Shown here one piece after another: positions 44,616-52,547 of a DNA stretch of 64,000 nt (position 1 is its first letter; every line of letters starts with the position of its first letter). The notes below the pieces were generated by a model that saw only the letters and a program-made list of their open reading frames with translations, ran no database searches and was not told the DNA's origin. Where the stretch lies: the NCBI GenBank assembly GCA_937980205.1, contig CALJKW010000055.1, positions 1-64,000 of the forward strand. Reading direction: 5' to 3'. The position numbers and the translations under genes are program-made. Source of the DNA: an uncultured Myxococcales bacterium. Its GTDB lineage: Bacteria; Myxococcota; Myxococcia; Myxococcales; Myxococcaceae.

Positions 44616-46189
44616 CGATCGGCCGGGGTGGGGAACGGGTCGACGAAGAGGGCCCGCATCTCCTTGCGCGTCAGCCGGCCGTCCTCGAACGCGCGGGCGA
44701 GCGCCTCGCCGAGCAGGTAGCCGAGCGCGTGGCTGACGGCGTGGAAGAGGTGATCGTCGGCCATCGGAATGAGGCGGCGCGACGCGGCGGCGCCCTCGGC
44801 CTCGGCGGCCTTCAGCGCGAGCACGAACGCCGAGACGTCGCGCTGCGCGGGCGAGCCGCCGGCGAACATCGCGCTCCACTCGGCGAGCTGGGTGCAGCGG
44901 CGCTTGGGGTTCAAGAGCCGCGAGCCGAAGAAGCCGAGCGCCTCTTCGAGGCAGCGGGCCCAGAACGCGTCGGAGCGCTTGCGGGGCTTCTCCATCGCCT
45001 CGCCGACGGCGACGTGGCGCACGAAGTGGGTGGCCTCTTCGGCCGCGTGGTTGAGCGACAGCGAGGCGAGGTACGCCATGCGCGCGCGGGGGATGTACGC
45101 GCTCTCGCGCGAAAGCACGTGGCGGCGCAGCATGTCGAGCTCGCCGCGGCGGAAGTGGCCGCGCTTGCTGAGCCGCTCGATGAGGGTGAGATCTCCGGCG
45201 GTGGCGACCTCGACGTCGCGCAGCGCCTTGTTCACGTCGACGTTGACGAGCCGCCCGAGCGCGCGCGCCAGATCGCGGAAGGTGGACGCCGCCGCCGAGT
45301 CGTCGAGCGGCGAGTCGCCGAGCTCGGCCTCGAGGTAGTCGAGGAAGCTCTGCTGGCACACGACCGGAGAGGCCGAGACGATCGCCATCTCCCCCGGCCG
45401 CACCTCGACGGCCTCGGTGGTGTCGGCGAGGCCCTTCTCGGCGAGCCGCCAGTAGACGCCCTCGGCGTTCTGGTAGACGACGAGGTGCTCGCGCTGCACG
45501 TCGGAGAGCGCCTCGCGGGTGCGGGCGGGCAGGTGAGCGGGCGTGATGTGGAACTGGCCCATCAGCACGAGCACGAGCGGCCGATCTTCCGCGCGCGAGA
45601 CCGCGGCGATCTGCTGCGCCGCGAAGATGTCGCGCTCGTCGAGCGAGCTCTTCGAGCGCGAGCGCTTGTCGATCGCGAGGACCATGAGGCCCTTCTCGCG
45701 GGCGAGCTCGAGGATCGGCGCGAAGTTGGGCCAGATGTCGAAGGCGCCGCGGTAGGGGTGGCCGATGGCCCCGAGGAACTCGGTCTCGGAGAGCTTGCCG
45801 AGCAGGAACTCGTCGACGGTGTGCTGGTGCCGGCCCTCGACGAGCTCGAGCGCGAGCACGACGCGCCGGTTCGTCTTCACTGCTTCGCGCACCAGATCGA
45901 GGTAGCCGGTCTGGGCGAGCTTCAGCGTGTGGTAGTCGCCGACGTACACGATGTCGGCGGCGCACGCCGCCTTGCGCACCTCGGCGAGCGTCGAGACACG
46001 GGTGTAGCTCTTCGTCGCACGCCGGTAGCGCGCCTCGTACCGGCGAAAGACCGGCGACGAGCCGATCACGCTGCGGTTGATGCGGGCTTTCTGGCGCCGG
46101 TACAGCGAGAGCTGCAAAGACAGTGATGCGCGCGACGAGGGCACGACCCGAACGGTGACACGTCCTTTCGTCGGCCGCAAAAAACTCAA
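44576..46189 (-). CDS. ChaN_N (haem-uptake/TIKI-like) domain protein
   Basis: A 537-residue protein. Residues about 75-275 match the ChaN N-terminal domain: DIVYVGDYHTLKLAQTGYLDLV, RRVVLALELVEGRHQHTVDEFL, PLVLVLMGQFHITPAHLP. The His/Glu pattern (GDYHTLK, ALELVEG, GQFHI) is shared with TraB/TIKI-like hydrolases and haem-binding ChaN. The C-terminal half is helical and unrecognised. No lipoprotein signal is seen, unlike Campylobacter ChaN. The start is TTG at 46189 with AGGAG six bases upstream, a strong site. Overlaps the kinase gene tail to tail. Confidence 0.78.
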   Translation of the reverse strand: MSFLRPTKGRVTVRVVPSSRASLSLQLSLYRRQKARINRSVIGSSPVFRRYEARYRRATKSYTRVSTLAEVRKAACAADIVYVGDYHTLKLAQTGYLDLVREAVKTNRRVVLALELVEGRHQHTVDEFLLGKLSETEFLGAIGHPYRGAFDIWPNFAPILELAREKGLMVLAIDKRSRSKSSLDERDIFAAQQIAAVSRAEDRPLVLVLMGQFHITPAHLPARTREALSDVQREHLVVYQNAEGVYWRLAEKGLADTTEAVEVRPGEMAIVSASPVVCQQSFLDYLEAELGDSPLDDSAAASTFRDLARALGRLVNVDVNKALRDVEVATAGDLTLIERLSKRGHFRRGELDMLRRHVLSRESAYIPRARMAYLASLSLNHAAEEATHFVRHVAVGEAMEKPRKRSDAFWARCLEEALGFFGSRLLNPKRRCTQLAEWSAMFAGGSPAQRDVSAFVLALKAAEAEGAAASRRLIPMADDHLFHAVSHALGYLLGEALARAFEDGRLTRKEMRALFVDPFPTPADRYFTLASRLFSMA

Positions 46190-46200
46190 GCCACACTCCT

Positions 46201-46352
46201 GTAGCGCTCGGCGCGGAGTCTGCGCGCCGCGGAGCAGGACGAGCGAAGCTCGTCCGGGAGCCGAGCGCCAACAACACAGCGCTCGGCGCGAAGCGAAGGG
46301 AGGCGCGTGCTCGACACTCCCGTGAGCCGAGCGCCAGCAACACAGCGCTCGG
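46201..46352. repeat. Tandem-like palindromic repeats, family C (GCGCTCGG units)
   Basis: CCGAGCGC-10 bases-GCGCTCGG occurs at 46261-46286 and again at 46327-46352, with the same ACACA before the right arm; a lone right arm GCGCTCGG is at 46204-46211. Spacing is about 66-75 bases. The block fills the divergent space between the ChaN-like gene and the receptor gene. Confidence 0.7.
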
Positions 46353-46386
46353 CGCGAAGCAGCGAGCGTGCTTCAATGCGCGGGCG

Positions 46387-48915
46387 GTGATCCTCGCGCT
46401 GACCGCACTGCTGCTCGCCGCGGACGCGAAGCCGGTGTTCCAGCACTCGGCTCCTGCGCAGGCGAAGCCCAACGAGTCGCTGCAGGTCGACGGCTCGCTC
46501 ACCGGCGGCGACTACAAGGACGTCATCCTGCTCTACCGCGGCCCGGGCCAGGACTACGTCGAGGCGAAGATGGAGATCCAATACGGAGATCTCTATCGGG
46601 CCGTCATCCCCGCCGCCCGCATGGTTCCTCCGGGAGTCGAGTACTACGTCGAGGGCCGCAAGAACGGCGAGCGCATCCCACTCTTCATGACGGCGCGGAA
46701 GCCGGCGCGCGTGCTGGTGCTCGCGCCCGAAGGAGAGGCGCCACCGCAGAAGAAGTTCGAAGACGAGGCGCCGCTTCCGCCTCCGCCGAAGGCGCGCAGC
46801 GAGAGCCTCGACGAAGAGCTCGCCGTCTACAGCGCCGAGTACCCGGCCGGCTACGCGGTGAGCCTCGAGCCCGCGACGCGCAAGACGCCACAGAACGTCT
46901 ACGTGCTCACGTTCGCGCAGCTCAAGGCCGCCGGAGTCCGCCACGTCTACGAAGCGCTCGATCTCTTCCCCGGCATGGCGGTGAGCCGCGACGTGCAGGG
47001 CTTCTACCGCGCGGCGGTGCGCGGCATCCGCGACGAGGCGGGCATCCTCTACCTCTACGACGGCCACCCGCTGAACACGTTCCACGACGGCCGGGCGCTC
47101 GCGTGGTTGCCGATCGACAACCTCGAGCGCATCGAGCTCATCCGCGGGCCGGCTTCGGCGCTCGACCCGGCGGGCAACTTCCTCGCGCTGGTGAACCTCG
47201 TCCCGAACCGAAAGCCCGGCGTGCGCGCGGGGTTTCAGGCCGGCCTCAACTCGGTGTACGGCGGCCCTCCTGCCAACCCTCAGGCTCCACCCGCGCCAGG
47301 TCGCAGCGTCGATCAGCGCGGGTCGCTTCAAGGTCACCTCGCGGGAAGCCACACCTTCGACGTCGGCCTGTCGCTCGCGCTCGACGCCGACGTGCTCAAG
47401 GACAACGGCTACTACAAGCCGATCGTCGCCGACGGCCTGAAGCTCGCGACGCCGGCCGGCTACACGCTCGATCGCCGGACGCTCGTCAACGTGGGCGCGG
47501 CTGCGTCGTTCACCTCGAAGCAGACGGGCACGCTGACGCTCAAAGGGCGCTACCTCGACGAGACGCGCACGCCGCTCGTCGGCCAGTTCGACGTGACGAC
47601 GGGGGCAGGCTCGCTGCGCTGGCAGGCGGTGCTCGTCGACGGCCTGTTCGAGAAGCAGATGACGCGCGAGGTGGGCTTCAAGGTGCACGGCTGGTTCAGC
47701 CAGCAGAACACCGACCGGCTCTTCCACCAGACGCCGCCGGGCTTTCCCACCTCGCTGCACGCGACCGAAGGGCTCATCGAGCAGATTCGCGTCGGAGAGC
47801 GCGTCATCGGCCTGCAGGCCGTCGTCGACTTCCTCTTGCCGATGAACAACCGGCTCTTCGGCGGCGTGCGCGGCGAGTACGCCGCCCTCTACGACTACGC
47901 GCTGCTCTCGAACTTCGCCGGCGACCGCACGCGCCAGCAGCCGCTCGACGTCGACAACCCGCTCGAGGCCGGCACCGGAGTCGCCTCGCGCAGGCTCTCC
48001 GTCGGCGTCTTCCTGATGGACGAGTGGCGGCCGATCGAGCGCATCACGGTGCAGGGCGGGGTGAGGTTCGAGATCGCGCAGCTCCCGACCGCGAACGCGA
48101 TGGGGCAGGTCGACGGCGCGCAGCTGGCGCTCGGGCTCTCGCCGCGCATCGCGGTCGCGTTCGCGCCGCTCGACAACCTCGTGCTGAAGGCGCACTACAC
48201 CCGCGGCTTTCGCGCTCCGACCGTCGAGGAGCTCGCGCTCGATCTGCCCGAGACGACCAACAACCAGGGCCGCGTCGTCGGCAACCCGGCGCTCACGCCC
48301 GCGTACCTCGACCAGGTCGAGGCCTCGCTCGAGTACCTCTTCGGAGTCGGAGAGGCCCGCGCCCGCCTCCGCGCCGGCGGCTTCTACGACAAGTTCACGA
48401 GCCCCATCGTCCCCGTCGACACGACCGGTAACCAGTACCCGGTGCGAAACCGCACCGACGGCGTGCAGGCGTACGGCCTCGAGGCCGAGGCGCGCCTCGA
48501 GCTCGGCCGCGGCGGAGCGTGGGTGAACCTCTCGTGGGTCCGCGTGGAGGACTTGGGGACCGTCCAGACCGCGTACCTCGTCACCGAGACGCCGCAGCTG
48601 CGCTTCAACGGCGGCTTCAGCGTTCCGCTCGGCCCCTTCCTCGCGGCGGACGTCTTCGCCACGGTGCACGGCGAGCGCCGCAGCAACGCGCGCTCGGTGC
48701 TGGAGCTGTTGCGCCGCTACCGCCTGCCGCCGTACGCGCTCGTCGGCTTCCAGGTCCGCACCGAGGCGCTGCTCGAGCACGTCGAGCTCAGCTTCATGGT
48801 TCGCAACCTGTTCGACGTCGACTACTCAGACGACGCCCCGCGCCCCGACCGCATCACCGGCGGAGTTCCCCGCGAAGGCGTGAACGCCATGCTCGGCGCG
48901 AGGGTGTTCTTCTGA
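46387..48915 (+). CDS. TonB-dependent receptor
   Basis: An 842-residue outer-membrane protein. A signal peptide (MILALTALLLAADA) is followed by a beta-sandwich domain (about 25-110: VILLYRGPGQDYVEAKMEI, PPGVEYYVEGRKNGERIPL), then a Pro-rich linker. The plug domain (about 165-275) reads NVYVLTFAQLKAAGVRHVYE, GFYRAAVRGIRDEAGILYLYDGHPLN and NLERIELIRGPASAL. The barrel runs to VNAMLGARVFF, ending in Phe as outer-membrane barrels do. It uses TonB energy to import a ligand. Coupled by TGATG to a 5'-nucleotidase-domain lipoprotein, which suggests a nucleotide-related ligand. Confidence 0.9.
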   Translation: MILALTALLLAADAKPVFQHSAPAQAKPNESLQVDGSLTGGDYKDVILLYRGPGQDYVEAKMEIQYGDLYRAVIPAARMVPPGVEYYVEGRKNGERIPLFMTARKPARVLVLAPEGEAPPQKKFEDEAPLPPPPKARSESLDEELAVYSAEYPAGYAVSLEPATRKTPQNVYVLTFAQLKAAGVRHVYEALDLFPGMAVSRDVQGFYRAAVRGIRDEAGILYLYDGHPLNTFHDGRALAWLPIDNLERIELIRGPASALDPAGNFLALVNLVPNRKPGVRAGFQAGLNSVYGGPPANPQAPPAPGRSVDQRGSLQGHLAGSHTFDVGLSLALDADVLKDNGYYKPIVADGLKLATPAGYTLDRRTLVNVGAAASFTSKQTGTLTLKGRYLDETRTPLVGQFDVTTGAGSLRWQAVLVDGLFEKQMTREVGFKVHGWFSQQNTDRLFHQTPPGFPTSLHATEGLIEQIRVGERVIGLQAVVDFLLPMNNRLFGGVRGEYAALYDYALLSNFAGDRTRQQPLDVDNPLEAGTGVASRRLSVGVFLMDEWRPIERITVQGGVRFEIAQLPTANAMGQVDGAQLALGLSPRIAVAFAPLDNLVLKAHYTRGFRAPTVEELALDLPETTNNQGRVVGNPALTPAYLDQVEASLEYLFGVGEARARLRAGGFYDKFTSPIVPVDTTGNQYPVRNRTDGVQAYGLEAEARLELGRGGAWVNLSWVRVEDLGTVQTAYLVTETPQLRFNGGFSVPLGPFLAADVFATVHGERRSNARSVLELLRRYRLPPYALVGFQVRTEALLEHVELSFMVRNLFDVDYSDDAPRPDRITGGVPREGVNAMLGARVFF

Positions 48916-49664
48916 TGCGCGCGTGCGTGCTCATCGTCGTGCTCGCCGCCTGCCAGTCGTTCAACGACGAGTGCACGGCGCTGGTCGATGATCCGAACGC
49001 CGCCGTCGTCACGCTCGAGTCGGACGTCTTCCTCGATCGCCCCAACGCGCGTCACGACAACAACGCGATCGGCCAGGCCGCGGCCGACGCGTTCGCCGAC
49101 GCGATGACGGCGGACTTCGGCGTGCTGAACTCGGGCTCGCTGCGCAGCGAGGGGCTGTGCGGCGTCACGCGCAACGTCGTGAGCGGCACCATCACCGACC
49201 AGGTGCTGCACGAGATCCTCCTGTTCGAGAACACGATCGTCGCCACGGATCTGAACGGCTCCGAGGTGAAGGCGATGTTCGAGCACTCGGTGGCGCAGCT
49301 GTTCGCGACCGGTCAGCCGATCGTGAACCCGTCCGGCCAGTTCCTGCAGGTGTCGAAGGCGGTGAAGCTGACGATCGACTGCAGCCGCCTCACCGGTTCG
49401 CGGGTGACGTCGCTCACCGTGAACGGCCAGCTGGTGATGACGAACGACACGGCGAAGCTCTACCGCGTCGCGATGTCGTCCTTCCTGCTCGGAGGAGGGG
49501 ACGGCTACGCGCTGCCGCGCCGCGACGTGGAGCAGGCGCAGAAGCTCGGCGGCATCGACTCGAACATCACGAGCGAGTACCTGCAGCGGACGTACGTCGG
49601 GAAGACGCTGGCCAAGGAGCCGCGCATCACCCTCACGAACTGTGCGGTGCCGGCGAGGCCGTGA
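48915..49664 (+). CDS. Lipoprotein consisting only of a 5'-nucleotidase C-terminal domain
   Basis: A 249-residue protein. MRACVLIVVLAAC is a lipoprotein signal with Cys13. The mature part matches the substrate-binding C-terminal domain of UshA-like 5'-nucleotidases: NAIGQAAADAFADAM, FGVLNSGSLRSEG, EILLFENTIVATDLNGSEVK, GQFLQVSKAVKLTIDCSRLTGSRV and SFLLGGGDGYALP. The N-terminal metallophosphatase domain that holds the two metal ions is absent, so it should bind but not cleave nucleotides. Its ATG overlaps the receptor stop (TGATG). A surface or periplasmic capture protein for the receptor is the natural guess. Confidence 0.85.
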   Translation: MRACVLIVVLAACQSFNDECTALVDDPNAAVVTLESDVFLDRPNARHDNNAIGQAAADAFADAMTADFGVLNSGSLRSEGLCGVTRNVVSGTITDQVLHEILLFENTIVATDLNGSEVKAMFEHSVAQLFATGQPIVNPSGQFLQVSKAVKLTIDCSRLTGSRVTSLTVNGQLVMTNDTAKLYRVAMSSFLLGGGDGYALPRRDVEQAQKLGGIDSNITSEYLQRTYVGKTLAKEPRITLTNCAVPARP

Positions 49665-49668
49665 GCCG

Positions 49669-49860
49669 TCAGCGCGGGGCGCTGGGCGGGAGCACGTCGT
49701 TGACCGACGGGATCCGCTTCATCTCGGCGCGCGCCAGCTTCCACGCCTGCTGGACGATCCAGCTCATCGAGCGATCCTGCCGCTCGGCTTCGCGCTGAAT
49801 CTCGCCCAGCATGTCTTCGGGGAAGTAGAGCGACTGCTTCCGGTGATCGGTGGTCGACAA
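49669..49860 (-). CDS. Small ribbon-helix-helix-like protein (KQSLYFPE family), paralogue 1
   Basis: A 63-residue protein: RKQSLYFPEDMLGEIQREAE, RSMSWIVQQAWKLAR. A strand followed by two helices is the RHH layout, so DNA binding as a dimer is likely. Together with its neighbour (49864-50070) it appears to belong to the small myxobacterial family TIGR04563, from memory, not checked. No toxin gene is adjacent. It begins three bases after the stop of paralogue 2, so the two are one transcript. Confidence 0.8.
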   Translation of the reverse strand: MSTTDHRKQSLYFPEDMLGEIQREAERQDRSMSWIVQQAWKLARAEMKRIPSVNDVLPPSAPR

Positions 49861-49863
49861 GGC

Positions 49864-50070
49864 TTACGCCTCCTCGCGACGATCGATGCCTTCTTCGCCA
49901 GTGACGTCGTTGACGGCCGGGAAGCCCTTGATGCGTTCACGGGCAATCTTCCAGGCCTGCTGAACGACCCACGAGAGCGACCGGTCCTGGCGGGTGGCCT
50001 CCTCCTGGATCTCCTTCAGCATCTCCTCGGGGAAGTAGAGCGACTGCTTGCGCTTGTCGGTGCCAGCCAT
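49864..50070 (-). CDS. Small ribbon-helix-helix-like protein (KQSLYFPE family), paralogue 2
   Basis: A 68-residue protein: KRKQSLYFPEEMLKEIQEEA, RSLSWVVQQAWKIAR, nearly identical in layout to paralogue 1 (49669-49860). The ATG at 50070 was chosen because it aligns with the paralogue; the longer frame upstream is not conserved. It likely arose from a local tandem duplication. The C-terminal tail (GEEGIDRREEA) differs from that of the paralogue. Confidence 0.8.
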   Translation of the reverse strand: MAGTDKRKQSLYFPEEMLKEIQEEATRQDRSLSWVVQQAWKIARERIKGFPAVNDVTGEEGIDRREEA

Positions 50071-50245
50071 GTGGTGTCTCCGCAGGAAAGCGATTCGGAA
50101 GTGAGAGGTTAGCCGGTGGAGTGTGGGCGTCAACCGCTTTTGCGGAAGAGAGGCTCCAACATCCGTGCGGCACACTCATCGACCCCGCAGGCGCACGAGT
50201 GGCCACGCTCGACCCAGAACGTCACCGTCGGGTAAGAGCCGCGCC

Positions 50246-52261
50246 ATGCGACGTCTCTGGGCAGTGATCGCTGTCGTCACGGTCGTAGGCTGTAGGTGCG
50301 AGCGGATTCAGCAGATCAAGCCCACGCTGGGCTTCTCTCCGCCGGCCGTGCAGTTCGGCCAGGTGAAGAACGGCGACACCGCGGTGCGGTCGGTGCGGCT
50401 CGAGGCGCAGACGAGCGCCGACGTCGTCATCTCGAAGATCGAGCTGACCGAGGGCAACTCGGTGGGTGGGCCCGAGGCCTTCATGGTCAGCACGACGCCC
50501 ATCACGGTCGCGAACGGCACGCCGCAGAACCTGTCCGTGCGGTTCTCGCCCACGGTGCTGCAGGAGTACGGCGCCAACCTCGTGCTCACCACCAACGACG
50601 AAGAGCGGCCCACGGTGCGCATTCCGCTCATCGGCGAGGGCGCCAAGCCGATCTTGAAGGTCACGCCCGACTGCGCGGCCTCGCGCATGTGCATGGGCAC
50701 CGCCGTGGTGAGCCCGCCGTCGCTCGACTTCGGCGCCGAGCCGCTGATGCGGCAGATGATGATCGACGCGTCGCGCCTGCCCGCGGTCGCGATCACGAAC
50801 GAGGGCCAGGTCGCGCTCGTCATCAGCCGGCTCGAGATCACCGGCACCGATGCCGCCGCGTTCCGCATCGAGGGCAACGTGATGACGCCGCTCGAGTACG
50901 AGGCGTCGGCCGGCGTGAACGTGCCGATCCGCTTCCGGCCGCTGAGCGCCGCGCAGCTCAACTACTCGGCGACGCTGATCATCGAGAGCGACGACCCCGA
51001 CGCGCCCAGCGTGAGCGTGGCGCTCACCGGGCGGCTCGCGCCGAACGCGCCGCCGACGGTGTGCGCGAACCTCATTCAGGTGACGCCGGTCGACGACCTG
51101 CCCCGCGACTACCGGTCGCGGTGGTCCGAGGTGCTGACGGTGCCGATGGGCGGCTACGACTTCTCGCGCTCGCGCGACGTCGAGCCGAGGGCGATGGTGC
51201 AGTTCTCGGCGCTGTCCGACAACATGCCCACGTCGTGCACCACGGATCCGGAAGACGGCCGCACCGGTCTGACGTTCCAGTGGGCGATCACGCAGACGCC
51301 GCCGGGGTCTCCGCCGCTGGGCATGAGCACGAGCCCGACGTTCAACTTCACGCCGATCGTGACGGGCGACTACGCGATGACCCTCACCGTCGCCGACATG
51401 CAGGGCAACCAGACGGTCGTGCCGATCAAGTTCGCGGTCGCGATCAAGCAGGACCTCGCGGTGCAGCTGCAGTGGACGGGGTTCGCCGACACCGATCTCG
51501 ATCTGCACCTGGTGCGGCCGAGCTCGACGACACCCGGCGACCCGTTCAGCGGCGCGTTCTCGTACTTCAACGAGGGCGCGAGCTCGCGCACGTCGGGCGA
51601 CGTCAACGGCTACTCGTGGCGCGCGAAGATGACGATGCCGGCCTTCGACTTCGAGTGGGGGCTGTTGGGCACGACGGACGACCCGAAGCTGAACATCGAC
51701 GACCTCGGCACCGGCAACCTCCTCGAGGCCGCGTCGCTCAACTACCCGGAGCACGACGAGCGCTGCGACGGCGGCCGCTGCGCGTACAAGGTCTTCGTCC
51801 ACTACTTCCGCGACGCGCGCATGGGCGCGATGGGCTCGTGCTTTGCCGACGGCGGCACGGGCTGCGCCGACGGCGAGCAGTGCTCGTGCGCGACGGACCT
51901 GCGCTGCGTCGCCACGCCGCCGCAGGACGGCGGGCGGCCGCTCGGGGCAGGCGAGTGCCGCGCGGCGCCGAAGCCGGTGGTGAAGGTGTTCTTGAAAGGG
52001 GCTCCGACGCCGGCGGCGACGATTCCGCTCGCTCCGCAGGAGATCCTGCTCGGCGCGCCGTGCGCGATGCTCTACGTCGCCGACGTGAACTGGCCCGCGG
52101 TGCAGGAGATCGGCTCGCTCCCTGACGGCGGAACTCCGCCGGCCACGATCACGGATCGCACGGACGCCGGCATCGCCTGGTTCGGGAAGCGGCAGCCCGG
52201 AGATCTCACCCGCTGCGCGCCGGATGTGTCGCTCACGAACTGGTACTCGCGGCAGCCGTGA
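50246..52261 (+). CDS. Choice-of-anchor D-type lipoprotein
   Basis: A 671-residue protein. MRRLWAVIAVVTVVGC is a lipoprotein signal. Two Ig-like domains of the choice-of-anchor D/ASPM-SPD-2-Hydin kind follow (LGFSPPAVQFGQVKNGDTAV, LSVRFSPTVLQEYGANLVLT; PPSLDFGAEPL, VNVPIRFRPLSAAQL). A PKD-like segment (LTFQWAITQTPPG, YAMTLTVADMQGNQ) and a C-terminal region with DLDLHLVRPS and Cys pairs (FADGGTGCADGEQCSCATDLRC) follow. Likely an adhesive or scaffold protein at the outer membrane. Its end precedes a structured intergenic space that holds a probable sRNA on the other strand. Confidence 0.82.
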   Translation: MRRLWAVIAVVTVVGCRCERIQQIKPTLGFSPPAVQFGQVKNGDTAVRSVRLEAQTSADVVISKIELTEGNSVGGPEAFMVSTTPITVANGTPQNLSVRFSPTVLQEYGANLVLTTNDEERPTVRIPLIGEGAKPILKVTPDCAASRMCMGTAVVSPPSLDFGAEPLMRQMMIDASRLPAVAITNEGQVALVISRLEITGTDAAAFRIEGNVMTPLEYEASAGVNVPIRFRPLSAAQLNYSATLIIESDDPDAPSVSVALTGRLAPNAPPTVCANLIQVTPVDDLPRDYRSRWSEVLTVPMGGYDFSRSRDVEPRAMVQFSALSDNMPTSCTTDPEDGRTGLTFQWAITQTPPGSPPLGMSTSPTFNFTPIVTGDYAMTLTVADMQGNQTVVPIKFAVAIKQDLAVQLQWTGFADTDLDLHLVRPSSTTPGDPFSGAFSYFNEGASSRTSGDVNGYSWRAKMTMPAFDFEWGLLGTTDDPKLNIDDLGTGNLLEAASLNYPEHDERCDGGRCAYKVFVHYFRDARMGAMGSCFADGGTGCADGEQCSCATDLRCVATPPQDGGRPLGAGECRAAPKPVVKVFLKGAPTPAATIPLAPQEILLGAPCAMLYVADVNWPAVQEIGSLPDGGTPPATITDRTDAGIAWFGKRQPGDLTRCAPDVSLTNWYSRQP

Positions 52262-52280
52262 ACAGCGAAAGTCAGCCGGG

Positions 52281-52328
52281 CCCCAAAAAGGGAAACGCCC
52301 CGGGTCATCTCTGACCCGAGGCGTCTCC
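52281..52328 (-). terminator. Intrinsic terminator of the 52281-52463 small RNA
   Basis: On the minus strand, GGAGACGCCTCGGGTCA (52328-52312) pairs with TGACCCGGGGCGTTTCC (52307-52291), a 17-position stem with two mismatches and a 4-base loop, then CTTTTT. On the plus strand the hairpin is followed by GAAAAGAA, so it acts as a U-run terminator only for minus-strand transcription. It may also shield the 3' end of the plus-strand lipoprotein mRNA. Confidence 0.8.
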
Positions 52329-52463
52329 GAAAAGAAGGACCGAGGCGAATTGCTCCGTCCGGTCCCGTGAGCCCAGAGGGGGAGGGGGGGGACCCCTGGG
52401 CCCAACTTTCAGAATGTCTTATTCACGTGAACACCCACCCGCCTGATCCATTTCACGCAACTC
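52281..52463 (-). ncRNA. Probable small RNA with a C-rich loop
   Basis: A transcript of about 180 bases is predicted on the minus strand from a sigma-70-type promoter (52470-52498) to a U-run terminator (52281-52328). It has no convincing reading frame. Stems seen: TTCACGTGAA near 52421-52430; an 8-bp stem (52403-52396 with 52376-52369) whose 19-base loop reads GGG-U-C8-U-C5-U; and GGACCG/CGGTCC at 52365-52360 with 52342-52337. C-rich loops in bacterial sRNAs commonly pair with G-rich Shine-Dalgarno sites, so a repressor of translation is likely. It lies between the lipoprotein gene and tilS. Name and targets are unknown. Confidence 0.6.
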
Positions 52464-52469
52464 ACTTAG

Positions 52470-52498
52470 ATCATAAGAGGCCACCCCACCCTCAGCAA
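52470..52498 (-). promoter_or_regulatory. Sigma-70-type promoter of the small RNA
   Basis: On the minus strand TTGCTG (52498-52493), 17 bases, TATGAT (52475-52470). The -10 box matches five of six consensus bases and the spacing is ideal. Transcription would start near 52463 and run away from tilS. Confidence 0.6.
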
Positions 52499-52547
52499 GC
52501 CACCGTCCGGTAACATCCTTTTCCGCGTCAAATCCGAGGAATTTCAG

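Noticed and set aside
46201..46352. Repeats considered as a CRISPR array
   Set aside because: Units are palindromes with variable spacing, only two and a half copies, and no cas gene nearby.
41634..46502. Very long minus-strand frame of about 1,620 codons
   Set aside because: It is antisense to the PilZ-kinase gene and out of frame with the ChaN-like gene; its product is Arg/Ala/Asp-rich low complexity typical of high-GC shadow frames.
52281..52463. Small RNA considered as 6S RNA
   Set aside because: The 5' and 3' ends do not pair into the long closed hairpin with a central bubble; the 3' part is a self-contained terminator.
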